Shown: positions 12,167 through 23,000 of the stretch, one piece after another | How the letters are laid out: each line of letters starts with the position of its first letter | Position numbering within the stretch: the first letter of the stretch is position 1 | Assembly (NCBI GenBank): GCA_963681505.1 | Contig: OY811989.1 | Coordinates: 204,501 to 268,500, forward strand | Length of the DNA stretch: 64,000 nt | Direction of reading: 5' to 3' | Source of the DNA: Eunapius fragilis | Lineage: Eukaryota; Porifera; Demospongiae; Spongillida; Spongillidae | The notes under the pieces: model-generated | What the model saw: only the letters and a program-made list of their open reading frames with translations | The model's database searches: none | Told to the model about the DNA's origin: nothing | Position numbers and translations under genes: made by a program

Positions 12167-13197
12167 CTATGCTATCTGCAGGGCTGTGGCAGTGGTCAGA
12201 TGTTCTTTTAAGGACTCTTGTAAGGACTGTTGCCTGGTCTCTTGTAAGGACTGTTGCCTGGTCTCTTGTAAGGTCTGCTGCTTGGTCTCCATTAAAGACT
12301 GTTGCCTGGTCTCCTTTAAGGATTGCTGCCTGGTCTCTTTTGGGTCTGCCTCTTTAGTAATCACGTTAGACCAATTAACAGTTTTGAGTTCAATACCCAT
12401 CTCCCGCAAGCAGTGCGGCATTCTGTAATGAACGGATAGCCGTCCACACTCGCGGCCGATTTTCCACAGTGTTTTCAGCTGTACTGCGTAGGGCTTGCTC
12501 CGATGGATAAACCTGCCCTTCTTAGTAGTTGACATGGTGTACTTCCCTCCCGTCACATCGCTTGCATTTGCCTTGCTGGCCTGGCTGAAGGAAACTTCCG
12601 AAATGGGTCGGTACTCTTCTTTAACGAAATTTCCTTCATGCCTCAATACTTCAATAGTTCCAACGTGTGATCTTCTCTTGTCAACACATCTGTCAGACTG
12701 TCCGATCGAGAGCAGATAAAGGTAAAACACATTTTGCCTATAGCACAGCTTATAAGATTCTGTGGTAGGTTCGAGCCGACTTACCTCAAGTTTTGGCAGC
12801 GCAAACAAGAATTCCCTGATACCAGTTTTTTCTTCAAAACCCTTTAACACTCTACAAGTGTACGAGAAGAGTATTATAAGTCATTCCGTACATTTAGCTT
12901 CAAAGCTTACTTTGTTTGGTTTTTTTCCATCACAAACCTCGCTACCTGTACACCGTCAACGTAGACAAAGATGGCTGATGTCTCACACTGCGGACCGAGG
13001 TGGATTAGCAGCTTGTAGGGCGTAACTGGCGTGCGCTGGACTTCCTTCTCTCCATTCACAAACTCTTCCATCTCCTGTAAGTAACTCGCAGGCGTATAAA
13101 GATCGCTTTCAACATATACTTTGCCATCCTTCGAATACTCTGGCATTGGTTGGCCTGTTACCAGGACGCTAAAACCAAACTTGCCGTCCGTAGGCAT
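12167..13197 (-). CDS. Three-exon gene resembling DUF7918, with a C-terminal 8-residue repeat
   Basis: Exons on the minus strand are 13197-12911, 12851-12785 and 12697-12167, giving about 294 residues. Donors are GTAAGC and GTAAGT; phases agree. The second intron (87 nt) is open in frame, so an unspliced reading is also possible. The start gives MPTDGKFGFSVLVTGQPMPEY, then YVESDLYTP, TPYKLLIHLGP and FVYVDG, with GRLSVHYRMPHCLREMGIEL near the end. The order, a VxGxxxPEY start, a beta-rich core with VDG and a late YR...L..GI segment, is what I recall for DUF7918, a family of unknown function common in fungi and also found in invertebrates. The tail has about six copies of LQETRQQS-like 8-mers encoded by a 24-bp repeat, likely charged helix. 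Function is unknown. Confidence 0.6.
12185..12345. repeat. 24-bp coding repeat in the DUF7918-like gene
   Basis: About six copies of a 24-nt unit (core GTCTCTTGTAAGGACTGTTG on the plus strand) encode the minus-strand octapeptide (L/S)(K/Q)ETRQQS. This is the clearest minisatellite in the window that lies inside coding sequence. Confidence 0.85.
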
Positions 13198-13386
13198 TTT
13201 TTGATAACTGTACTTTAAAAGTGACTGAAAGTGGTAACGAACGATTCCTTTATATACAGCCGCGTACTTCCCAGAACAGTATATAATTCTGCGTATAAAG
13301 CACGCGATTGCTTGTATATATTTGCGTAATTACGTTTAGTATTGCGTTCTAAGAATGCACACATAAAGAATACATGGAATAGAGAG

Positions 13387-13390
<4 letters not shown>

Positions 13391-13452
<62 letters not shown>

Positions 13453-13478
13453 ACGCACACAACACACACGCACACATA
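13391..13478. repeat. (CA)n microsatellite
   Basis: A long CA run marks the left edge of the duplicated segment whose other copy starts with the (CA)n at 16955-16997. Confidence 0.95.
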
Positions 13479-13520
13479 CACAAGCCACTTGATATTCGTT
13501 ATAGATTCACTCAAGCATGT

Positions 13521-13690
13521 GTGTTATTATTCAAGACGGTAGAACCTCTTTGCGTTGGAGGCAAAGAACCTATGCTGTTCCTCCTGTATATCCATTTCCT
13601 GCTGAAATGTTCCGTTGATCTTGTCCACAGGAAAGTTACTTGCAAACATACACCTGTGAGGTGGGCGTGTAGTATTACCACAGATATACA
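13521..13690 (-). pseudogene. Broken duplicate of the last amidohydrolase exon
   Basis: The segment matches 17044-17197 closely but lacks about 28 nt, including those coding for ...AIMKTHTQ, which shifts the frame. The flanking (CA)n and downstream intron sequence are duplicated too (13391-14311 against 16955-17510). The other exons are not present, so this is a partial segmental duplicate, not a gene. Confidence 0.85.
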
Positions 13691-13812
13691 GGGCAGCTGT
13701 GTGTGTGTGTGCCTGTATAGACCCACTGCAGAGCTGGGCATGAAATCACCGTCCCTTCCCTTATGCACAGCTTGGAGAGACATGTATATTTCTAATGGTA
13801 ACCTGAACAACA

Positions 13813-14188
13813 TGGGGGGGGGGGGGGGGGGGGGGGGGGGGGGCTGAGACGCCCTCCCTTTTGGGGAGTAGGCTATATAGTCACGCTACAAGACTTTGAT
13901 GTACGTGCATGAATACAATGCGTACTACATGTACCGATGTAGTTTATGACCTTAAAAATTAATATGTCTTTATTGGAGGTCAAACCACATGCCATATATA
14001 TACGATTTGCGTTGCCTAGCGCCTTAGGGGCCGTTCATAAATTACGCCACGCTGAGGGGGGGGGGTATCAGCCAGTGTGACGATGTATACATTAAGGAGA
14101 CATCAGTATGGGATAATGTGTGACGGGTGGGGGGGGGGGGCGGGGGTCCATAATGGTCAAAAATAGCGTGATGTAATGTAAGAGTATC
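13813..14188. mobile_element. MITE-like insertion with a G-run and a GGCCGTTCATAAATTACG end
   Basis: Relative to the paralogous stretch at 17366-17390, the 13.5-kb copy carries about 375 extra bases. They begin with a 31-nt G run. Inside, 14028-14056 reads GGGGCCGTTCATAAATTACG followed by CCACGCT, and 14165-14182 reads AGCGTGATGTAATGTAA, a partly matching inverted end. Such ends are known from MITEs of several invertebrates. A second G-run lies at 14127-14140. Confidence 0.6.
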
Positions 14189-14352
14189 AGTTGTTTCAAA
14201 CTTCATAGAATAAGCATGAACTATTTTTATGGCCACCCAGATCTTGGATGTGATTCAGGGTTCTGGGACTTTCCAAGAGTTTGTAAGCCATGCCCACAGA
14301 CCTGATTCATGAAAAGTAATGAATATGATATAGGAAGGACATTTACAGGACA

Positions 14353-14690
14353 TAATGTTTTTACCCACTCCTCCCCTCCCCACTCCTCCCCTCCCCACTC
14401 CTCCCTCCCCACTCCATCCCTCCTACCCCACTCCATCCCTCTCCTCCCCACTCCATCCCTCCCCTCCCCACTCCATCCCTCTCCTCCCCACTCCATCCTT
14501 GCCACTCCATCCCCCTCCCCCACTCCACCCCTCTCCAATCCATCCCTCTGATAGAAAAGATTACACAAGGTACCTAAACTTTCAAGATGGAGGAAAGAGG
14601 GAGGGGAGGAGAGAGGGAGGGGAGGAGAGAGGGAGGGAAGGAGAGAGGGAGGGGAGGAGAGAGAGGGGAGGAGAGAGGGATGTCATCCTG
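14353..14690. repeat. Pyrimidine tract followed by purine tract
   Basis: 14353-14550 is almost pure C/T (units of CTCCCCACTCCATCC) and 14585-14690 almost pure G/A (GGAGGGGAGGAGAGAGG). Apparent ORFs here are repeat artefacts. Confidence 0.9.
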
Positions 14691-15270
14691 CTTTTAGGAA
14701 GAGCCATTATGCCTGCAAAAAGAAGGGAGGTATCTCCCTCACTTAACAAGATGATCAAGCAGCCATATTCTCTAAATCACTGATGGTTGCAATGTTAGGA
14801 CATTCAATTCACTCTCTTACAACCACCTTGTCATGAAGCATTACTGGGGAGGAGGGTTGAATTGGGGGGGGGGGGGGGGGGGGGGGAGGGTTAAACTGGG
14901 GAGGAGGAGAGTTGAACTGGGGAGGAGGAGGTGGGTTGAACTGAGGAGGAGGATCAGTGACAAATCAATGCTTTAATAAACAACACTAATAACTATTGAA
15001 TGGTAAAGTGAATAACCATAGATGGGTAATATTAATAAGTGGCTGGGCTTGCACATCTGTTTATTTGAAGAATGAACTTGTAGATCTTGTAGATCTTCCC
15101 TGTACAGTTTCTAAGAAGACATGTTAACATATCCAGAGAGATGAGTGGAACTGACTGATAAGGACCAAGAGGTTCTGAGAACTTTACATAACAACCAGTC
15201 ATTGCAGGGTACCAGTTGTGTGTACCGTTTACAACTGTACACACAACTGTACCAGCGGACAACTACGTAC
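14691..15270. other. Non-coding stretch with G-runs; one unassigned open run
   Basis: No gene is supported. There are G-rich repeats of GAGGAGG/TTGAACTGGGG at 14850-14950. A minus-strand open run at 15262-15032 includes YPAMTGCYVKFSEPLGPYQS, which I do not recognise. Confidence 0.4.
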
Positions 15271-15283
15271 TTGTATAAAATCA

Positions 15284-15628
15284 CCATCATATGAAGCAGT
15301 GACCATCACCATCACATGGAGCAGTGACCATCACCATCATATGGAGCAGTGACCATCACCATCACATGGAGCAGTGACCATCACCATCACATGGAGCAGT
15401 GACCATCACCATCATATGGAGCAGTGACTATCACCATCACATGGAGCGTGACCACCACCATCATATGGAGCAGTGACCACCACCATCACATGGAGCAGTG
15501 ACCATCACCATCATATGGAGCAGTGACCATCACCATCATATGGAGCAGTGACCACCACCATCATATGTAGCAGTGACCATCACCATCATATGGAGCAGTG
15601 ACCACCACCATCATATGGAGCAGTAACC
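15284..15628. repeat. 25-bp minisatellite
   Basis: About 13 copies of a 25-nt unit with core ATGGAGCAGTGACCATCACC. Confidence 0.95.
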
Positions 15629-15849
15629 AGGCAACGCCAAATGTTTAGTTCATTTACAACCAGGTTTTAAATACTCCATTGGCTTCTGAAGGACAACAGG
15701 GGTTTCATGTATCCTACAAGGTTACCAAGGTTACCAAGGTTACCACATAAGACAATGTCTTTTTAGCATGCATTAGATATTGATTTGGTCAATACATCAT
15801 CCCTACATCTTAGATAAGCAAGGTGCTTAAATGCTCTCATGCCTGGAGC

Positions 15850-16530
15850 TGAAGTGAGGTGTGATGAGGTGAGAGGGAAGCACTGAGGTGTGGTGAGGTG
15901 AGAGGGAAGCACTGAGGTGTGATGAGGTGAGAGGGAAGTACTGAGGTGTGATAAGGTGAGAGGGAAGCACTGAGGTGTGGTGAGGTGAGAGGGAAGCACT
16001 GAGGTGTGATGAGGTGAGAGGGAAGTACTGAGGTGTGATGAGGTGAGAGGGAAGTACTGAGGTGTGATGAGGGAGAGGGAAGCACTGAGGTGTGATGAGG
16101 TGAGAGGGAAGCACTGAGGTGTGATGAGGTGAGAGGGAAGCACTGAGGTATGATGAGGTGAGAGGGAAGCACTGAGGTGTGATGAGGTGAGAGGGAAGCA
16201 CTGAGGTGTGATGAGGTGAGAGGGAAGCACTGAGGTGTGATGAGGTGAGAGGGAAGCACTGAGTTGTGGTGAGGTGAGAGGGAAGCACTGAGGTGTGATG
16301 AGGTGAGAGGGAAGTACTGAGGTGTGGTGAGGTGAGAGAGAAGCACTGAGGTGTGATGAGGTGAGAGGGAAGTACTGAGGTGTGATGAGGTGAGAGGGAA
16401 GCACTGAGTTGTGGTGAGGTGAGAGGGAAGCACTGAGGTGTGATGAGGTGAGAGGGAAGTACTGAGGTGTGGTGAGGTGAGAGAGAAGCACTGAGGTGTG
16501 ATGAGGTGAGAGGGAAGTACTGAGGTGTGA
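15850..16530. repeat. 29-bp minisatellite, about 23 copies
   Basis: The 29-nt unit has core GATGAGGTGAGAGGGAAGCA. All three minus frames stay open, giving long but spurious proline/serine/histidine-rich ORFs of up to 272 codons. Confidence 0.97.
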
Positions 16531-16950
16531 TGTCGTCTCTATAGTCAAATACACCCGCATTCCAGACACATCTCCGCCCACATGCTCTATCCCTTGGAGT
16601 TAATTGAGTTAGACACATGATAAGGTTCTCCACTTACATTAGTAATTAGGGAGGCTGGTTGCCCTGGGTGATAAGGGAGTTGGCCAGATATGGTGTAGAC
16701 TCTTATCAAATGAAAAGCACCCTTAGTTTAACACCCCCTAGCTAGCAATCCTCGAGCTCAAGGCATTGTGAGGTCATCCATGACCAGAGGGGGAGGAGCC
16801 AAAGTGTACCTACCAACTTACCATATATTGATAAATGGCGGTGATATGAACCATGTGGTGGAGGATATCTAATACAAGCATTTAAACCATCTCAGAACAC
16901 CAGAAATTCAACCTCACTATGTATTATGTTCTGAGAATATGTAGAACAGA

Positions 16951-16954
<4 letters not shown>

Positions 16955-16997
<43 letters not shown>
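16955..16997. repeat. (CA)n microsatellite downstream of the amidohydrolase stop
   Basis: About 20 CA units lie 50 nt beyond the amidohydrolase stop codon. It is homologous to the CA run at 13391. Confidence 0.95.
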
Positions 16998-17000
<3 letters not shown>

Positions 17001-17043
17001 ATATTCGTTCCAATTACATAGGTTCACTCAAGCATGTGTGTTA

Positions 17044-20000
17044 TTATTCAAGACGGTAGAACCTCTTTGCGTTGGAGGCAAAGAACCGATGCTGTTCCTC
17101 CTGTGTGTGAGTCTTCATGATGGCTGACAACACATCCATTTCCTGCTGAAATGTTCCGTTGATCTTGTCCACAGGAAAGTTACTTGCAAACATACACCTG
17201 TGAGGTGGGCGTGTAGTATTACCACGGATATACAGGGCAGCTGTGTGTGTGTGTGTGTGTTTGCCTGTATAAACCCACTGCAGAGCTGGGCATGAAATCA
17301 TCGTCCCTTCCCTTATACCCAGCTTGGAGAGACATGTATATTTCTAATGGTAACCTGAACAACATGGATCAGCTAATGGGGAATAATAAGAGTATCAGTT
17401 GTTTCCAACATTCATGGACTAAAACATTAACTATTCATGGCCACCCAGAACTTGGATGTGATTCTGGGTTCTGGGAGTTTATAAGCCACACCCACTGACC
17501 TGATTCATGAATCTACATTCCTTCCCCCCCCCCCCTCCCCAAAAGAAACCAGCATGATATATAAGTTTGCATGGCTAGCATCCCTCCTTCTCTCTTCCCT
17601 CCCTCCCTCCCTCCCCTCCCTCCTCCTCTTCTCTCTTCCCTCCTTCCTCCCTCCTCTCTTCCCTCCCTTCCCTCCCTCCCCCTCCCTCTCCTTCCCTCTC
17701 TCTCCTCCCCCCCCCTTCTCACCAGGGCTTCCCCCCCCCTGCTGTCCTCCATTGCTACCTCTCCCCCTTCCATCTCTCCCTACCTGTCGAGACCAAATAT
17801 GTTCAGCAGTGGAGTCACTATCATGTCCACTGACTGGGCTGTCCATTGGGGGTTTGTTGAGAACAGTCCAGACACCTTGCAGAACATGTTCTGATGTTGG
17901 GCCAAAGCCATTACGCCTGCAGCAGGGAATGAGTACGCTAAACAGGATGGATCTAGTAAGTGACACCCTCTAAAGCAATGGTGTGGTCACAGTTCAATAG
18001 GGTGTCACACCCCAACCAATTTTTGAAACCCCCCAAGAAGAAGGAAATGGTTTGGAGATGACAAATTTTTTTTGCTGGGTTGGCCACCACTTTCACCCAT
18101 ACACTCCAAATAATGCCCACCACTTTCATACATATGTTCAAAATAATGCCCACCAAAGCTTACCTTCCCTCCAAATGCGCATAGTGTACTCATCTCTTTC
18201 ATATGGCAACCCACAGTGGTCTAGAATAAACTGCACCCCAGGGTTCTGCCTCACAGCTTCTACAGCCCTGAGAGGAAAGGGGAGGGGGGGGGAGGGCTGA
18301 GTAAAGTGTTGTTTCTGTTTCTAAGCTATTGTCCACGATATCTTATTGTCTTATTGGTCACGAGGCTGGCCATCATCTAATACTATAATTTGCGTACATC
18401 CGTACGTCTGCGTAACTTATATTTATATACTGGGCACGACCACTTCCCACACAAAAGTACATAGCAACGTGTACTTAGCGACCATGCTTGCCACAAAACG
18501 TACATGCCTGTACAGGTAATAATGTCATCACATGCAGTAACAATTATAGCAATGTTATTGTGGTTCATTCTCAGGTCTCATCGTACAGGCCGAGAACGTG
18601 TAGTTACCATCTGACAATAATAATTCCATGAAGTATTTGTATTGCATGGGCATGTTATAGAGGTTGCGTAGTAACCACAGGGGAAAAAAATCGTGTTCTG
18701 GACCTTGGGTTTTACACTATCCACCTTGGGATCTGTTCCATCAAACGTGCCTAAGTCAACAGTGAATACATTTGATGGAACAGATCCCAAGGTCGATAGG
18801 ATCAAATCCAAGGTCCGGAACACGATTTTTTCTCCTGTGAACCGTATGTTAGGACAGGTGGTAGATTATATATGCAGCATTGGGTAAAACAGTACTATTT
18901 TATAATTGCCGAGTTTGGACACGGTCAATTATATGTCCCTAACTCGATGCAGACATCACGCTAAGGTTCATATCAGAGACAATCCAGAACAAGGACAAAT
19001 GTTGCCCAACGATACACAGATATAATGTGGTAATCAAATAACTGTGAGTGAAAGAACAAGTAAGGTACCCAGTGGACCTCGGGTGAAGGTACCCAGTGGA
19101 CCTCGGGTGAAGGTACCCAGTGGACCTCGGGTGAAGGTACCCAGTGGACCTCGGGTGAAGGCACCCAGTGGACCTCGGGTGAAGGTACCCAGTGGACCTC
19201 TGGTGAAGGTACCCAGTGGACCTCGGGTGAAGGCACCCAGTGGACCTCGGGTGAAGGCACCCAGTGGACCTCGGGTGAAGGTACCCAGTGGACCTCGGGT
19301 GAAGGCACCCAGTGGACCTCAGGTGAAGGTACCCAGTGGACCTCGGGTGAAGGTACCCAGTGGACCTCAGGTGAAGGCACCCAGTGGAGCTCGGGTGAAG
19401 GTACCCAGTGGACCTCGGGTGAAGGTACCCAGTGGACCTCGGGTGAAGGCACCCAGTGGACCTCGGGTGAAGGCACCCAGTGGACCTCGGGTGAAGGCAC
19501 CCAGTGGACCTCGGGTGAAGGCACCCAGTGGACCTCGGGTGAAGGTACCCAGTGGACCTCTGGTGAAGGTACCCAGTGGACCTCGGGTGAAGGTACCCAG
19601 TGGACCTCGGGTGAAGGCACCCAGTGGACCTCGGGTGAAGGTACCCAGTGGACCTCGGGTGAAGGCACCCAGTGGACCTCGGGTGAAGGCACCCAGTGGA
19701 CCTCAGGTGAAGGTACCCAGTGGACATCGGGTGAAGGCACCCAGTGGACCTCGGGTGAAGGTACCCAGTGGACCTCTGGTGAAGGCACCCAGTGGACCTC
19801 GGGTGAAGGCACCCAGTGGACCTCGGGTGAAGGCACCCAGTGGACCTCGGGTGAAGGTACCCAGTGGACCTCTGGTGAAGGTACCCAGTGGACCTCAGGT
19901 GAAGGTACCCAGTGGACCTCGGGTGAAGGCACCCAGTGGACCTCAGGTGAAGGTACCCAGTGGACCTCGGGTGAAGGTACCCAGTGGACCTCGGGTGAAG

Positions 20001-23000
20001 GCACCCAGCAGTGGCGGATACAGGGGGTAGTAACCCCACCCCCTTTTTCAGGGCCATGCATGAATATCATTATTGGATCATTTGTGTTATGAATATCGTT
20101 ATTATACCACATGTCTTATTGTTTGCTGACCATGATGAAACGGGTCAATGTCAATTTTCCTTACATGTAGGTCCGACACATACTGATGGAGTGATATTGT
20201 TGGCAATTCCCGGATTTCTTTTCTTTTTCCCCCGTAATATATTAAATTACAAAAAAAAATTATGAACAAAATGCCAGCAATATCGTTGACGATATCGCAC
20301 CGTGGGTATCGGGTCTAACAGTACTACTAAACGAGCAAGAGGTTCAGCTGCTGTCCGCTTTGCACAATACTAAATGATGTATCATGTTGCTCTCGTCCCG
20401 ATCACATAACGGATGCACCTTGGTACAATTAAGGTGTTAGGGTTAAGGTGTTATGGTTAAGGTGTTAGGGTTAAGGTGTTATGGTTAAGGTGTTAGGGTT
20501 AAGGTGTTAGGGTTAAGGTGTTAGGGTTAAGGTGTTACGGTTAAGGTGTTAGGGTTAAGGTGTTAGGGTTAAGGTGTTAGGGTTAAGGTGTTAGGGTTAA
20601 GGTGTTACGGTTAAGGTGTTAGGGTTAAGGTGTTAGGGTTAAGGTGTTAGGGTTAAGGTGTTAGGGTTAAGGTGTTAGGGTTAAGGTGTTAGGGTTAAGG
20701 TGTTAGGGTTAAGGTGTTAGGGTTAAGGTGTTACGGTTAAGGTGTTACGGTTAAGGTGTAATGGTTAAGGTGTTACCATCAGTTATACCATCAGTTATAC
20801 CATCAGTTATACCATCAGTTATAGTTTGCCTGCTCGAGTACATGCATGTAGGTTATGATGGAAGTGTTGAGAGCTCTGGATTGGTTACTCGGCATCCCAA
20901 TAAAGTGAGACCAGTGACAGAGCCAGGATTTAGGGAGGGTTGATCTGATATGAATAATTAATGAGTTGTGTCCCCAGTGATTGGACTGCTCTTAAGGGAT
21001 ACATGTGTGTACACTTGATGTCCCCAGTGATTGGACTGCTCTTAAGGGATACATGTGAGTACACTTGGTGTCCCCAGTGATTGGACTGCTCTTAAGGGAT
21101 ACATGTGTGTACACTTGATGTCCCCAGTGATTGGACTGCTCTTAAGGGATACATGTGTGTACACTTGGTGTCCCCAGTGATTGGACTGCTCTTAAGGGAT
21201 ACATGTGTGTACACTTGGTGTTCCCAGTGATTGGACTGCTCTTAAGGGATACATGTGTGTGTACACTTGGTGTCCCCAGTGATTGTACTGCTCTTAAGGG
21301 ATACATGTGTGTACACTTGGTGTCCCCAGTGATTGGACTGCTCTTAAGGGATACATGTGTGTACAATTGGTGTCCCCAGTGATTGGACTGCTCTTAAGGG
21401 ATACATGTGTGTACACTTGGTGTCCCCAGTGATTGCACTGCTCTTAAGGGATACATGTGTGTACACTTGGTGTCCCCAGTGATTGGACTGCTCTTAAGGG
21501 ATACATGTGTGTACACTTGGTGTTCCCAGTGATTGGACTGCTCTTAAGGGATACATGTGTGTGTACACTTGGTGTCCCCAGTGATTGTACTGCTCTTAAG
21601 GGATACATGTGTGTACACTTGGTGTCCCCAGTGATTGGACTGCTCTTAAGGGATACATGTGTGTACAATTGGTGTCCCCAGTGATTGGACTGCTCTTAAG
21701 GGATACATGTGTGTACACTTGGTGTCCCCAGTGATTGGACTGCTCTTAAGGGATACATGTGTGTACACTTGGTGTTCCCAGTGATTGGACTGCTCTTAAG
21801 GGATACATGTGTGTGTACACTTGGTGTCCCCAGTGATTGTACTGCTCTTAAGGGATACATGTGTGTACACTTGATGTCCCCAGTGATTGGACTGCTCTTA
21901 AGGGATACATGTGTGTACACTTGATGTCCCCAGTGATTGCACTGCTCTTAAGGGATACATGTGTGTACACTTGATGTCCCCAGTGATTGCACTGCTCTTA
22001 AGGGATACATGTGTGTACACTTGATGTCCCCAGTGATTGCACTGCCCATAAGGGATACATGTGTGTACACTTGGTGTCCCCAGTGATTGCACTGCTCTTA
22101 AGGGATACATGTGTGTGTACACTTGGTGTCCCCAGTGATTGTACTGCTCTTAAGGGATACATGTGTGTACACTTGATGTCCCCAGTGATTGGACTGCTCT
22201 TAAGGGATACATGTGTGTACACTTGGTGTCCCCAGTGATTGGACTGCTCTTAAGGGATACATGTGTGCACACTTGGTGTCCCCAGTGATTGGACTGCTCT
22301 TAAGGGATACATGTACGTACACTTGGTGTCCCCAGTGATTGGACTGCTCTTAAGGGATACATGTACGTACACTTGGTGTCCCCAGTGATTGCACTGCTCT
22401 TAAGGGATACATGTACGTACACTTGGTGTCCCCAGTGATTGGACTGCTCTTAAGGGATACATGTACGTACACTTGGTGTCCCCAGTGATTGCACTGCTCT
22501 TAAGGGATACATGTGTGTACACTTGGTGTCCCCAGTGATTGGACTGCTCTTAAGGGATACATGTGTGTACACTTGTTGTCCCCAGTGATTGGACTGCTCT
22601 TAAGGGATACATGTGTGTACACTTGATGTCCCCAGTGATTGCACTGCTCTTAAGGGATACATGTGTGTACAATTGGTGTCCCCAGTGATTGGACTGCTCT
22701 TAAGGGATACATGTGTGTACACTTGGTGTCCCCAGTGATTGCACTGCTCTTAAGGGATACATGTGTGTACACTTGGTGTCCCCAGTGATTGCACTGCTCT
22801 TAAGGGATACATGTGTGTACACTTGGTGTCCCCAGTGATTGGACTGCTCTTAAGGGATACATGTGTGTACACTTGGTGTCCCCAGTGATTGCACTGCTCT
22901 TAAGGGATACATGTGTGTACACTTGGTGTCCCCAGTGATTGGACTGCTCTTAAGGGATACATGTGTGTACACTTGGTGTCCCCAGTGATTGGACTGCTCT

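Noticed and set aside
19044..20112. Long ORFs on both strands (up to 379 codons) of KVPSGPRV / STGYLHPR type
   Set aside because: They are translations of a 24-bp minisatellite, which keeps frames open because 24 is divisible by three. No unique coding sequence or splice context supports them.
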